Positions 6,214 to 10,877 of a stretch of DNA of 10,877 nucleotides are shown here, piece after piece (the first letter of the stretch is position 1; each line of letters begins with the position of its first letter). The notes under the pieces were generated by a model. The model was not told the DNA's origin. It was given only the letters and a program-made list of their open reading frames with translations, and searched no databases. The position numbers and the translations under genes are program-made. The DNA lies in contig CAKUJN010000070.1 in NCBI GenBank assembly GCA_934661735.1, positions 1-10,877 on the forward strand, in the 5' to 3' direction. The stretch is from an uncultured Oscillospiraceae bacterium. Lineage in GTDB: Bacteria > Bacillota > Clostridia > Oscillospirales > Oscillospiraceae.

Positions 6214-6228
6214 ACTGCCGTGCAGAAT
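6198..6228 (-). repeat. TTGTAGGGGC dispersed repeat, copy 3 (inverted)
   Basis: Read on the minus strand, this is ATTCTGCACGGCA, two or three variable bases, then TTGTAGGGGCCGATGG. It matches copy 1 (5691-5733) including the flanking ATTCTGCACGGCA, so copies 1 and 3 face each other across about 540 bp. Confidence 0.75.
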
Positions 6229-6247
6229 CACCGCCGGAGGCAGAGTC

Positions 6248-6276
6248 TTGCATTTTCTCCCGCGGGCTGATAGAAT
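6248..6276 (+). promoter_or_regulatory. extended -10 sigma-A promoter of the nucleotidyltransferase gene
   Basis: TTGCAT (6248-6253), a 17-bp spacer and TAGAAT (6271-6276) are preceded by the extended -10 dinucleotide TGa (6268-6270). The start would fall near 6283, giving a leader of about 27 nt that contains the AGAGG ribosome site (6295-6299). Confidence 0.7.
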
Positions 6277-6309
6277 AACTCCACATGAAGGAAAAGAGGT
6301 TATTGCTCC

Positions 6310-7230
6310 ATGAGCCATCAGGAACCGACCCTTGTGATCATGGCCGCCGGAATGGGCAGCCGTTTCGGCGGACTCAAGCAGATGACGCCGGTGGACGACG
6401 AGGGCGATTTTATTATCGATTTTTCCCTGTTTGACGCGTATCGAGCGGGCTTCCGCCGTGTGGCGTTCGTCATCAAAAAGGAAATGGAGGCGCTGTTCCG
6501 CGAAAAGGTCGGCCGCCGTATCGAGCCGTATTTCCATGTGGACTATGTCGATCAGTCGCCGGAGTGTCTGCCGGAGGGCTTTCACATGCCGGAGGGACGC
6601 ACAAGGCCGCTTGGCACTGCGCACGCCGTGGCCTGCTGCCGCGAGGTGCTGCACGGCCCGTTCTGCGTGATCAACGCAGACGACTTCTATGGGCGCAGTG
6701 CGTTTGAGGCCATCTACCGCTTTTTGACGGAAAACACGGACGAAAGCTGCTATGCCATGGTCGGCTACCGGCTGCGCAACACCGTGACGGAGAACGGATC
6801 GGTTGCGCGCGGCGTGTGCGAAACCGAAAACGGCATGCTGACGGACATCGTCGAGCGAACGAAGATCTACAAGCGCGGCGGAGACGCCGCCTATACCGAG
6901 GACGGAGAGCACTTCGTGCCGCTGTCAGGCCGGACCATTGTGTCAATGAATTTCTGGGGATTCACCCAGCGGATGATGCAGTCCATCTGGGAGCAGCTGC
7001 CGGCGTTCCTGCGCGAGAGCCTGCCGCAGAATCCCGAACGGGCGGAGTTCTATCTGCCCACGGCCGTCCATGCGCAGCTTCAGGCCGGTACGGCGCGCGT
7101 GCGCGTGCTGCCGTGCGAGGAGGTCTGGTACGGCGTGACCTATCACGGCGATTTGCAGACCGTGACCGATGCGGTGCGCGCCATGAAGGCCCGCGGCCTG
7201 TATCCGGAGCAGCTGTGGCGGCAGCCGTAG
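6310..7230 (+). CDS. sugar-nucleotidyltransferase-family protein
   Basis: This 306-residue GT-A fold nucleotidyltransferase (NTP_transferase family) typically joins a nucleoside triphosphate to a sugar or related phosphate. Seen: the nucleotide-binding signature MAAGMGSRFGGLKQ (11-24), with GxGSR and the lysine; PLGTAHAV (100-107), which contacts the base in this family; NADDFYG (122-128) at the metal-binding position; SMNFWGF (212-218); FYLPTAV (247-253); and WYGVTYHGDL (273-282). It is cytosolic, with no signal or membrane segment. The gene is monocistronic, with a promoter at 6248-6276 and a terminator at 7260-7293. ATG 6310 is preceded by an AGAGG-type site. Neighbours do not reveal the substrate, so capsule, lipoteichoic or peptidoglycan precursor sugars all remain possible. 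Confidence 0.85.
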   Translation: MSHQEPTLVIMAAGMGSRFGGLKQMTPVDDEGDFIIDFSLFDAYRAGFRRVAFVIKKEMEALFREKVGRRIEPYFHVDYVDQSPECLPEGFHMPEGRTRPLGTAHAVACCREVLHGPFCVINADDFYGRSAFEAIYRFLTENTDESCYAMVGYRLRNTVTENGSVARGVCETENGMLTDIVERTKIYKRGGDAAYTEDGEHFVPLSGRTIVSMNFWGFTQRMMQSIWEQLPAFLRESLPQNPERAEFYLPTAVHAQLQAGTARVRVLPCEEVWYGVTYHGDLQTVTDAVRAMKARGLYPEQLWRQP

Positions 7231-7259
7231 CTGCGCAGCATCAGCACAACCGTACATAT

Positions 7260-7293
7260 GCCCGCTTTGCCAAAGGCGAAGCGGGCATTTTCG
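7260..7293 (+). terminator. intrinsic terminator of the nucleotidyltransferase gene
   Basis: GCCCGCTTTGCC (7260-7271), loop AAA, GGCGAAGCGGGC (7275-7286): a 12-bp stem with one G-U pair, followed by ATTTTCG. It sits 30 nt after the stop codon. Confidence 0.8.
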
Positions 7294-7339
7294 TCAGCCT
7301 TCGCCGTTTGCTTAACGCCAAATTAACGGCCGCTTCGCA

Positions 7340-7345
7340 TATAAT
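7340..7345 (+). promoter_or_regulatory. -10 box of the oadG-like gene
   Basis: A perfect TATAAT lies 46 bp before the oadG-like start, but no -35 hexamer is seen at 16-18 bp. The nearest TTAACG boxes are at wrong distances (11 and 22 bp). It may need an activator, or be fortuitous. Confidence 0.35.
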
Positions 7346-7391
7346 GGGTAGCGAATTGCGGCGCTGCAAACGCGCTCCGAGGAGGTTTCAT

Positions 7392-7754
7392 ATGATGATG
7401 TTCTTAATCAACGAAGCGATGAAGGAGGTCAGCATCGGCACCGCCGGCCTGATCGTGGTTCTGGGCATGGCCGTCGTCTTTTTCGGCCTGATTCTCCTGA
7501 TGTGGGTCACAAAGATCTCCGGCAGGATTATGTCCGCCAGAGCGGAGAAGCAGGCTCCCGCCGCTTTCGCGCCTGCCGCAGCCGCCGCACAGCCCGCCGC
7601 GAAGAAGGCGGAGGCCCCTGGCACCGCAGGTGAGCTGAAGCTGCACAATGTGCCCGACAAGACGGCCGCCATGCTGATGGCCATCGTCGCGCACAAGACC
7701 GGCAAGCCGCTGAACCAGCTGCGCTTCCGTTCGATCCGCGAAATTACCGAATAA
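7392..7754 (+). CDS. OadG-like sodium-pumping decarboxylase gamma/delta subunit
   Basis: This 120-residue protein has the OadG layout: one N-terminal membrane helix (about 17-39), a short charged stretch, an Ala/Pro-rich linker (56-70) and a small C-terminal domain (PDKTAAMLMAIVAHKTGKPL, 88-107, then RFRSIREITE). OadG-type subunits hold together the carboxyltransferase and the sodium-translocating beta subunit of oxaloacetate, methylmalonyl-CoA or glutaconyl-CoA decarboxylases at the inner face of the membrane. No alpha, beta or biotin-carrier gene is next to it, so here it is an orphan. Three consecutive ATG codons (7392, 7395, 7398) follow AGGAGG (7380-7385). The first has a spacing of 6 and the second of 9, and either may be used. 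A hairpin terminator follows. Confidence 0.75.
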   Translation: MMMFLINEAMKEVSIGTAGLIVVLGMAVVFFGLILLMWVTKISGRIMSARAEKQAPAAFAPAAAAAQPAAKKAEAPGTAGELKLHNVPDKTAAMLMAIVAHKTGKPLNQLRFRSIREITE

Positions 7755-7760
7755 CCGCAC

Positions 7761-7797
7761 AACGCGGCCGCTGTCGGAATGGACGGCGGCCGCGTTT
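7761..7797 (+). terminator. hairpin terminator after the oadG-like gene
   Basis: AACGCGGCCGCTGTC (7761-7775) pairs with GACGGCGGCCGCGTT (7782-7796), a 15-bp stem with one G-U pair and a 6-nt loop, starting 6 nt after the stop. Only a short T-run (TTT) follows, so termination may be partial. Confidence 0.6.
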
Positions 7798-7820
7798 GCG
7801 TGCCGAAAGACCTCGTAGAG

Positions 7821-8068
7821 TTCGCGCCCGCAGGCGCGAATCAGATATTGATTTGTTTTGTCTGGCGGCGTGTACGTCGGACAAAACACACTACGTGACG
7901 CAAGTTGCGTGAGGCTCCAAGAGCGCAAGCTCTGCGCCGCGCGATTGGCTAAGCCGAACGCATGCAGAGCAAAGCGTCGAAGTGGAATTTGTGTGCCTGC
8001 GGCACACAAATTATGCGCGCCGCGTCACGCAGCTCTTTCAACGCAGACCCAGCAACGCGGTTCGCGTT
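7821..8068. repeat. array of six hairpins in a gene-free stretch
   Basis: In order: TTCGCGCC-cgca-GGCGCGAA (7821-7840); GTTTTGTC and GACAAAAC flanking a 17-nt loop (7855-7887); ACGCAA-g-TTGCGT (7898-7910); AGAGC-gcaa-GCTCT region (7920-7933); AATTTGTGTGC-ctgcg-GCACACAAATT, 11 bp (7986-8012); and AACGCG-gtt-CGCGTT (8054-8068). No reading frame with a ribosome site is seen. The hairpins are different sequences, not copies of one unit. Confidence 0.6.
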
Positions 8069-8073
8069 TGAGA

Positions 8074-8138
8074 GCTTGTCAAAAATACTTTTTGACAAGC
8101 ACAGGCGCCCTCCGCCTAACTGGCGGAGGGCGCCTGTG
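8074..8138. repeat. two abutting perfect hairpins (12 and 17 bp)
   Basis: GCTTGTCAAAAA-tac-TTTTTGACAAGC (8074-8100) is a perfect 12-bp stem. It shares its last base with CACAGGCGCCCTCCGCC-taact-GGCGGAGGGCGCCTGTG (8100-8138), a perfect 17-bp stem with a 5-nt loop. No T-run follows. The preservation of both stems without a mismatch suggests a recently placed or actively maintained dispersed element. Confidence 0.8.
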
Positions 8139-8380
8139 TACAGTCAGCGTCCTGCGGTGGTGAAAATGGTGTGAGAGCTCTGGCAGTGCCAATGAGAGAT
8201 TTTCGGGTGACAGGAGCGCCTCTGCGTAAAAACAGCATAGTCCATCCGCCGCGGAATGCACAAGTCGTTTTGCCGACGCTTCACGCCGTCTTTACGGCGG
8301 TACGCCGGATCTTTACGGAAACCAAACGGTCCGCCGGAGGCGCACAATTGACGCCGCAGCACGGTATCTGCTAAATCTTG
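8139..8380. other. gene-free stretch with no firm feature
   Basis: I find no Shine-Dalgarno-led gene here. One small hairpin, CGCCGT-cttt-ACGGCG, lies around 8286-8301. A 72-codon open frame exists on the minus strand (8144-8362), but it has no recognisable domain and its downstream part is next to the palindromic repeats, so I regard it as repeat-associated rather than a gene. Confidence 0.4.
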
Positions 8381-8388
8381 TCCACCAT

Positions 8389-8405
8389 ATGTGCATGTTG
8401 CACAT
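8389..8405. promoter_or_regulatory. palindromic operator candidate upstream of the symporter
   Basis: ATGTGCA-tgt-TGCACAT is a perfect 7-bp inverted repeat with a 3-nt centre, 40 bp upstream of the symporter -35 box. Its length and symmetry fit a dimeric regulator site. A shorter palindrome, TAACGCGTTA (8419-8428), lies between it and the promoter. No regulator gene is in the window. Confidence 0.4.
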
Positions 8406-8445
8406 TTACGACCGTTAATAACGCGTTAAGATTCGTCACAATGAC

Positions 8446-8474
8446 TTTACGCCGGCGTGCATCCGTGCTATTCT
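8446..8474 (+). promoter_or_regulatory. sigma-A promoter of the symporter gene
   Basis: TTTACG (8446-8451), a 17-bp spacer and TATTCT (8469-8474), with an extended -10 TGc at 8466-8468. The leader of about 40 nt contains a small GGGGC-tg-GCCCC hairpin (8489-8500) and then the AAAAGGAGA ribosome site. Confidence 0.6.
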
Positions 8475-8521
8475 AGTTTTTGTAAAAAGGGGCTGGCCCC
8501 CGATTTGAAAAGGAGAGTATT

Positions 8522-9763
8522 ATGAAAGAAAAGAAGAAACTCAGCCTTCCGGTAAAAATCTTTATCGGCATGGCGCTCGGCATCATCGCCGGCCTGATCT
8601 TTGCGTTCGCCGATCTCGGCGGCTTCACCAAAGAATGGATCAAGCCCATCGGCACGATCTACGTCAACCTGCTGAAGTTCCTCGTTGTCCCCGTTGTCCT
8701 GTTCTCCATCGCTGACGGCGTTATTTCCCTGAACGACCTCAAGCGCGTCGGCTCCGTCGGCCTGAAAACCTTTGTCTACTACATGATCACCACGGCGCTG
8801 GCCGTCGTCATCGGCCTTGTGCTGGTCAACCTGTTCAAGGGAAGCTTCACCCCGCTGCCCTCTGCGGAGCTTGGCGCGCTGGAATATGAAGCGAAGGAAG
8901 CCCCCTCGGTCATGAGCGTGATCGTGAACATCTTCCCCGATAACTTCTTCAAGCCCATGGTCAATTCCGACATGCTGCCGGTTATCGTCATCGCCATCTT
9001 CCTCGGCGCGGGCTGCCTCGCCGCCGGTGAAAAGGGCCAGAAGATTGCCGACCTCATCAACTGCGGTCAGGAAGTCGTCATGAAGATCATGATGATGATC
9101 ATCAACTTCACCCCGATCGGTGTTTTCTGCCTGATGACCAACGTTGTCGCCGAAAACGGCCCGCAGATCATCGGCAAGCTGGCGCTGGTTATCGGTGTCG
9201 CCTACATTGGCTACATCATCCACGTTGTTGTTGTCTACGGCCTGTCCGTCCGCTTCCTGTCGAAGATGAGCCCCATCGCGTTCTTCAAGGGCATCGCGCC
9301 GGCCATGATCACCGCCTTTACGACCACGTCCTCCAACGCGACGCTGCCGGTCAACATTGAGTGCTGCAACAACATGGGCGCAGAGCCGGAAATCAGCGCG
9401 TTCGTCCTGCCGCTGGGCGCGACGATCAACATGGACGGCACCGCGATCTATCAGGCGGTCTGCACCGTCTTTATCGCCTGCTGCTACGGCGTTGATCTGA
9501 CGCTGGGCGATATGGCCATGATCGTTCTGACCGCTACCCTCGCCTCCGTCGGTACCGCCGGCACGCCTGGCGCGGGCATGATCATGCTGGCCATGGTTCT
9601 GACGCAGGTCGGCCTGCCGGTTGAGGGCATTGCCATCATCGCAGGCGTTGACAAGCTGTTCGACATGGGCCGCACGACGCTGAACATCACCGGCGACGCA
9701 ACCTGCGCCCTGTGGATTTCCCGCATCGAGCGCGAGAAGAAGGCAAAGGCTGCCGCCAAATAA
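8522..9763 (+). CDS. DAACS family sodium/proton dicarboxylate-glutamate symporter
   Basis: This 413-residue membrane protein of the GltP/GltPh/DctA family couples Na+ or H+ entry to uptake of acidic amino acids or C4-dicarboxylates. Hallmarks in order: FTTTSSNATLP (266-276, hairpin 1); GATINMDGTAIYQ (299-311, the NMDGT sodium-site motif of TM7); SVGTAGTPGAG (342-352, hairpin 2); and DKLFDMGRTTLNITGD (377-392, TM8). In TM8, D381, R384, N388 and D392 match GltPh D394, R397, N401 and D405. The arginine is the residue that binds a second carboxylate, so an acidic substrate (glutamate, aspartate or succinate-like) is favoured over a neutral one. Length is normal. ATG 8522 follows AAAAGGAGA. The gene has its own promoter and a large palindrome 28 nt after its stop. 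Frequent GTT/GTC/GGC codons hint at good expression. Confidence 0.93.
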   Translation: MKEKKKLSLPVKIFIGMALGIIAGLIFAFADLGGFTKEWIKPIGTIYVNLLKFLVVPVVLFSIADGVISLNDLKRVGSVGLKTFVYYMITTALAVVIGLVLVNLFKGSFTPLPSAELGALEYEAKEAPSVMSVIVNIFPDNFFKPMVNSDMLPVIVIAIFLGAGCLAAGEKGQKIADLINCGQEVVMKIMMMIINFTPIGVFCLMTNVVAENGPQIIGKLALVIGVAYIGYIIHVVVVYGLSVRFLSKMSPIAFFKGIAPAMITAFTTTSSNATLPVNIECCNNMGAEPEISAFVLPLGATINMDGTAIYQAVCTVFIACCYGVDLTLGDMAMIVLTATLASVGTAGTPGAGMIMLAMVLTQVGLPVEGIAIIAGVDKLFDMGRTTLNITGDATCALWISRIEREKKAKAAAK

Positions 9764-9791
9764 TCGTTTCGCCGCATTTTCTCTTTCAAAA

Positions 9792-9825
9792 CAGCAGACC
9801 CGCCGCAGCTGCGGCGGGTCTGCTG
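9792..9825. terminator. 34-bp perfect palindrome after the symporter
   Basis: CAGCAGACCCGCCGCAG (9792-9808) is followed directly by its exact reverse complement (9809-9825). As RNA this folds to at least a 15-bp stem with a minimal loop. It begins 28 nt after the symporter stop and lies before the next promoter, which suggests a terminator. However, there is no T-run on the plus strand (CGCATTG follows). It may be a U-tract-independent terminator or an mRNA 3' stabiliser. Confidence 0.6.
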
Positions 9826-9857
9826 CGCATTGAAGCGCGCAGAGAGCGGAAAGAGCG

Positions 9858-9886
9858 TTGACGCGGCGGTGAATTTTTTGTAGAAT
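9858..9886 (+). promoter_or_regulatory. sigma-A promoter of the cyclo-ligase operon
   Basis: TTGACG (9858-9863), a 17-bp spacer containing a T-run, and TAGAAT (9881-9886): 5/6 and 4-5/6 matches to consensus with optimal spacing. Predicted start near 9893. Confidence 0.75.
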
Positions 9887-9887
9887 A

Positions 9888-10024
9888 ACAGCGTCGCAGG
9901 ATAAGGACGATAACGCTGTGATGGGCGCGCCGGAACCTCCCGCGGACGTGTGCCCTGATCAATGGCGCTGTAAAATGACCGCCGTGTCCGCCGAGGCGCG
10001 GTGCGGGAAATGGAGTGGATTTCC
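9888..10024 (+). other. long structured 5' leader of the cyclo-ligase gene
   Basis: About 130 nt separate the predicted start from the GTG start codon. ACAGCGT (9888-9894) pairs with ACGCTGT (9913-9919), and GCGGAC (about 9943-9948) pairs with GTCCGC (about 9985-9990). I could not match it to the tetrahydrofolate riboswitch or another known class. The first stem begins at the predicted transcription start, so its reality depends on the exact start site. Confidence 0.3.
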
Positions 10025-10579
10025 GTGACAAAAAAAGAGCTTCGTGATATCGTGCGCGCAAAAAAGCGCGCGCTGACAGAGCGCCAGATCGTCGAGACAA
10101 GCGAGCGGCTTGGCAGAGATCTGCGCGCGCAGGCGGCCTACCGGCAGGCAGAATCGATTTACGGCTATCTTTCCTTCAATCAGGAGATCCGCACCATGCC
10201 CATGCTCCGGCAGGCGCAGGCGGACGGCAAGCGCGTGGCTGTGCCGAAGGTGTTCGGCGAGGAGATGAAGTTCATCTGGCTGGACGATCTGGACGCGGTT
10301 TCCGCCGGCTATTACAACATTCCCGAGCCGACGGCCGACGGGCCGGAGGCCGACGATGAGACGGCGCTGGTGCTGATGCCGGGGCTGGCGTTTGATGCGG
10401 AGGGCCACCGCTGCGGCTATGGCGGCGGCTTCTATGACCGCTATCTGGCCGCGCACCGGCAGCATACGACGCTTGCCATGTGCTATGATTTTCAGATGTT
10501 TGAGCATCTGGATACCGATGATTTTGACGTGCCGGTTGATATCGTGCTGTCCGAGCCGGTGGAGGGGGAGACGAGATGA
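10025..10579 (+). CDS. 5-formyltetrahydrofolate cyclo-ligase (MTHFS)
   Basis: This 184-residue cytosolic enzyme converts 5-formyl-THF to 5,10-methenyl-THF with ATP, returning stored folate to one-carbon metabolism. Evidence: N-terminal TKKELRDIVRAKKRAL (2-17), whose lysine and arginine face the nucleotide in this family; YNIPEP (97-102); and the signature LVLMPGLAFDAEGHR (115-129) plus GYGGGFYDRYL (131-141), the ATP/Mg loop. The length is typical (180-200). I chose GTG 10025 because the protein then begins like family members and GGAGTGG (10012-10018) sits 6 nt upstream. In-frame starts at 10001 (GTG) and 10010 (ATG) would add 8 or 5 residues with poorer ribosome sites. The stop overlaps the next ATG (ATGA). 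Confidence 0.92.
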   Translation: MTKKELRDIVRAKKRALTERQIVETSERLGRDLRAQAAYRQAESIYGYLSFNQEIRTMPMLRQAQADGKRVAVPKVFGEEMKFIWLDDLDAVSAGYYNIPEPTADGPEADDETALVLMPGLAFDAEGHRCGYGGGFYDRYLAAHRQHTTLAMCYDFQMFEHLDTDDFDVPVDIVLSEPVEGETR

Positions 10580-10877
10580 AATATGTATTTCTGCTGGTGT
10601 TCATGGCGCTGGTTTTCGGCGTGTGCGCGCTGGTCGATCTGATTTTCAAAAAGCTGTTTCCCAAAACGCCGCTGGAGATGGAAAAGCGCGTCGTCCGGAT
10701 GCCGCGGAGCGGCGCGATCTGGGGCGTGATTCTGACGGTGCTGCCCGTCGTGGTGCTGGTGTTCTGGATGCCGGCGGGCGGCGATTTGCTGCTGGGCATC
10801 GGGGCCGGCGTCGCGCTGCTGCTGGGCGTGATTCTGCTGGTGAACTACTGCTCGTTTGCCGTCTATTATGACGACGA
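10576..10877 (+). CDS. membrane protein of unknown function, 3' end outside the window
   Basis: The first 100 codons of a gene run off the right edge. ATG 10576 overlaps the cyclo-ligase stop by four bases and is preceded by a purine-rich GGAGGGGGAG (10561-10570), so the two are translationally coupled. Residues 3-24 form an N-terminal membrane helix, followed by a basic, proline-containing linker (FKKLFPKTPLEMEKRVV). Two more hydrophobic helices lie at about 48-67 and 70-92. The visible part ends in a soluble-looking segment (SFAVYYDD). No family is recognised with confidence. The YYDD-type ending after paired helices recalls small clostridial membrane proteins with a cytoplasmic domain, but this is only an impression. 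Confidence 0.75.
   Translation, partial: MKYVFLLVFMALVFGVCALVDLIFKKLFPKTPLEMEKRVVRMPRSGAIWGVILTVLPVVVLVFWMPAGGDLLLGIGAGVALLLGVILLVNYCSFAVYYDD

Noticed and set aside
7821..8138. CRISPR array suspected from the many palindromes
   Set aside because: The hairpins differ from one another and there are no regularly spaced identical repeats.
8144..8362. 72-codon minus-strand open frame in the gene-free stretch
   Set aside because: It has no domain, no convincing ribosome site, and lies beside large palindromes. I could not exclude a small protein but would not annotate it.
8468..9223. 251-codon minus-strand frame opposite the symporter
   Set aside because: It is Asp/His/Gly-rich, antisense to a well-supported DAACS transporter, and has no promoter or ribosome site.
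9893..10024. 6S RNA or THF riboswitch upstream of the cyclo-ligase
   Set aside because: 6S RNA is linked to this gene in proteobacteria, but the segment is too short and does not form the long 6S rod. The THF riboswitch core could not be recognised.

Overview
The window looks like a chromosomal segment of a GC-rich, endospore-forming Clostridia, most like the Oscillospiraceae/Ruminococcaceae. This rests on the spore germinant-receptor genes, the clostridial-style sigma-A promoters (17-bp spacers), the strong Shine-Dalgarno sites, and the hairpin-rich dispersed repeats between genes that are common in that group. The taxon is an inference, because no rRNA gene lies inside the window.

Layout, left to right. 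Positions 1-319 hold no gene but carry two tandem near-consensus promoters firing leftward, followed by a boxA-like element. This is best read as the control region of an rRNA operon lying off the left edge. Positions 320-3220 (minus strand) are a tightly overlapping spore germination operon: gerA-type, a short gerC-type and gerB-type genes, behind a forespore (sigma-F/G) type promoter. Divergent from it, positions 3400-5591 (plus) hold a FemX/MurM-type peptidoglycan aminoacyltransferase and an alanine-racemase-fold PLP enzyme, probably one cell-wall operon. Positions 5592-6309 contain no convincing gene and are filled with several families of short repeats, including a 167-bp MITE-like unit. 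A sugar-nucleotidyltransferase-family gene (6310-7230) follows with its own promoter and terminator.

Next is an orphan OadG-like subunit of sodium-pumping decarboxylases (7392-7754), a second gene-free stretch (7755-8521) packed with perfect hairpins, and a sodium/dicarboxylate-glutamate (DAACS) symporter (8522-9763) with its own promoter and a palindromic operator candidate. The right end carries a 5-formyltetrahydrofolate cyclo-ligase (10025-10579) behind a clear promoter and a leader of about 130 nt. It overlaps by ATGA a membrane protein that runs off the window.

Functional themes: spore germination, peptidoglycan side-chain modification, and possibly sodium-coupled acid uptake and decarboxylation (OadG plus symporter). 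I see no phage, CRISPR, insertion-sequence transposase or defence system. The most distinctive things are the reduced, lipobox-less GerC partner, the racemase with altered active-site residues beside femX, and the two mosaic repeat islands.
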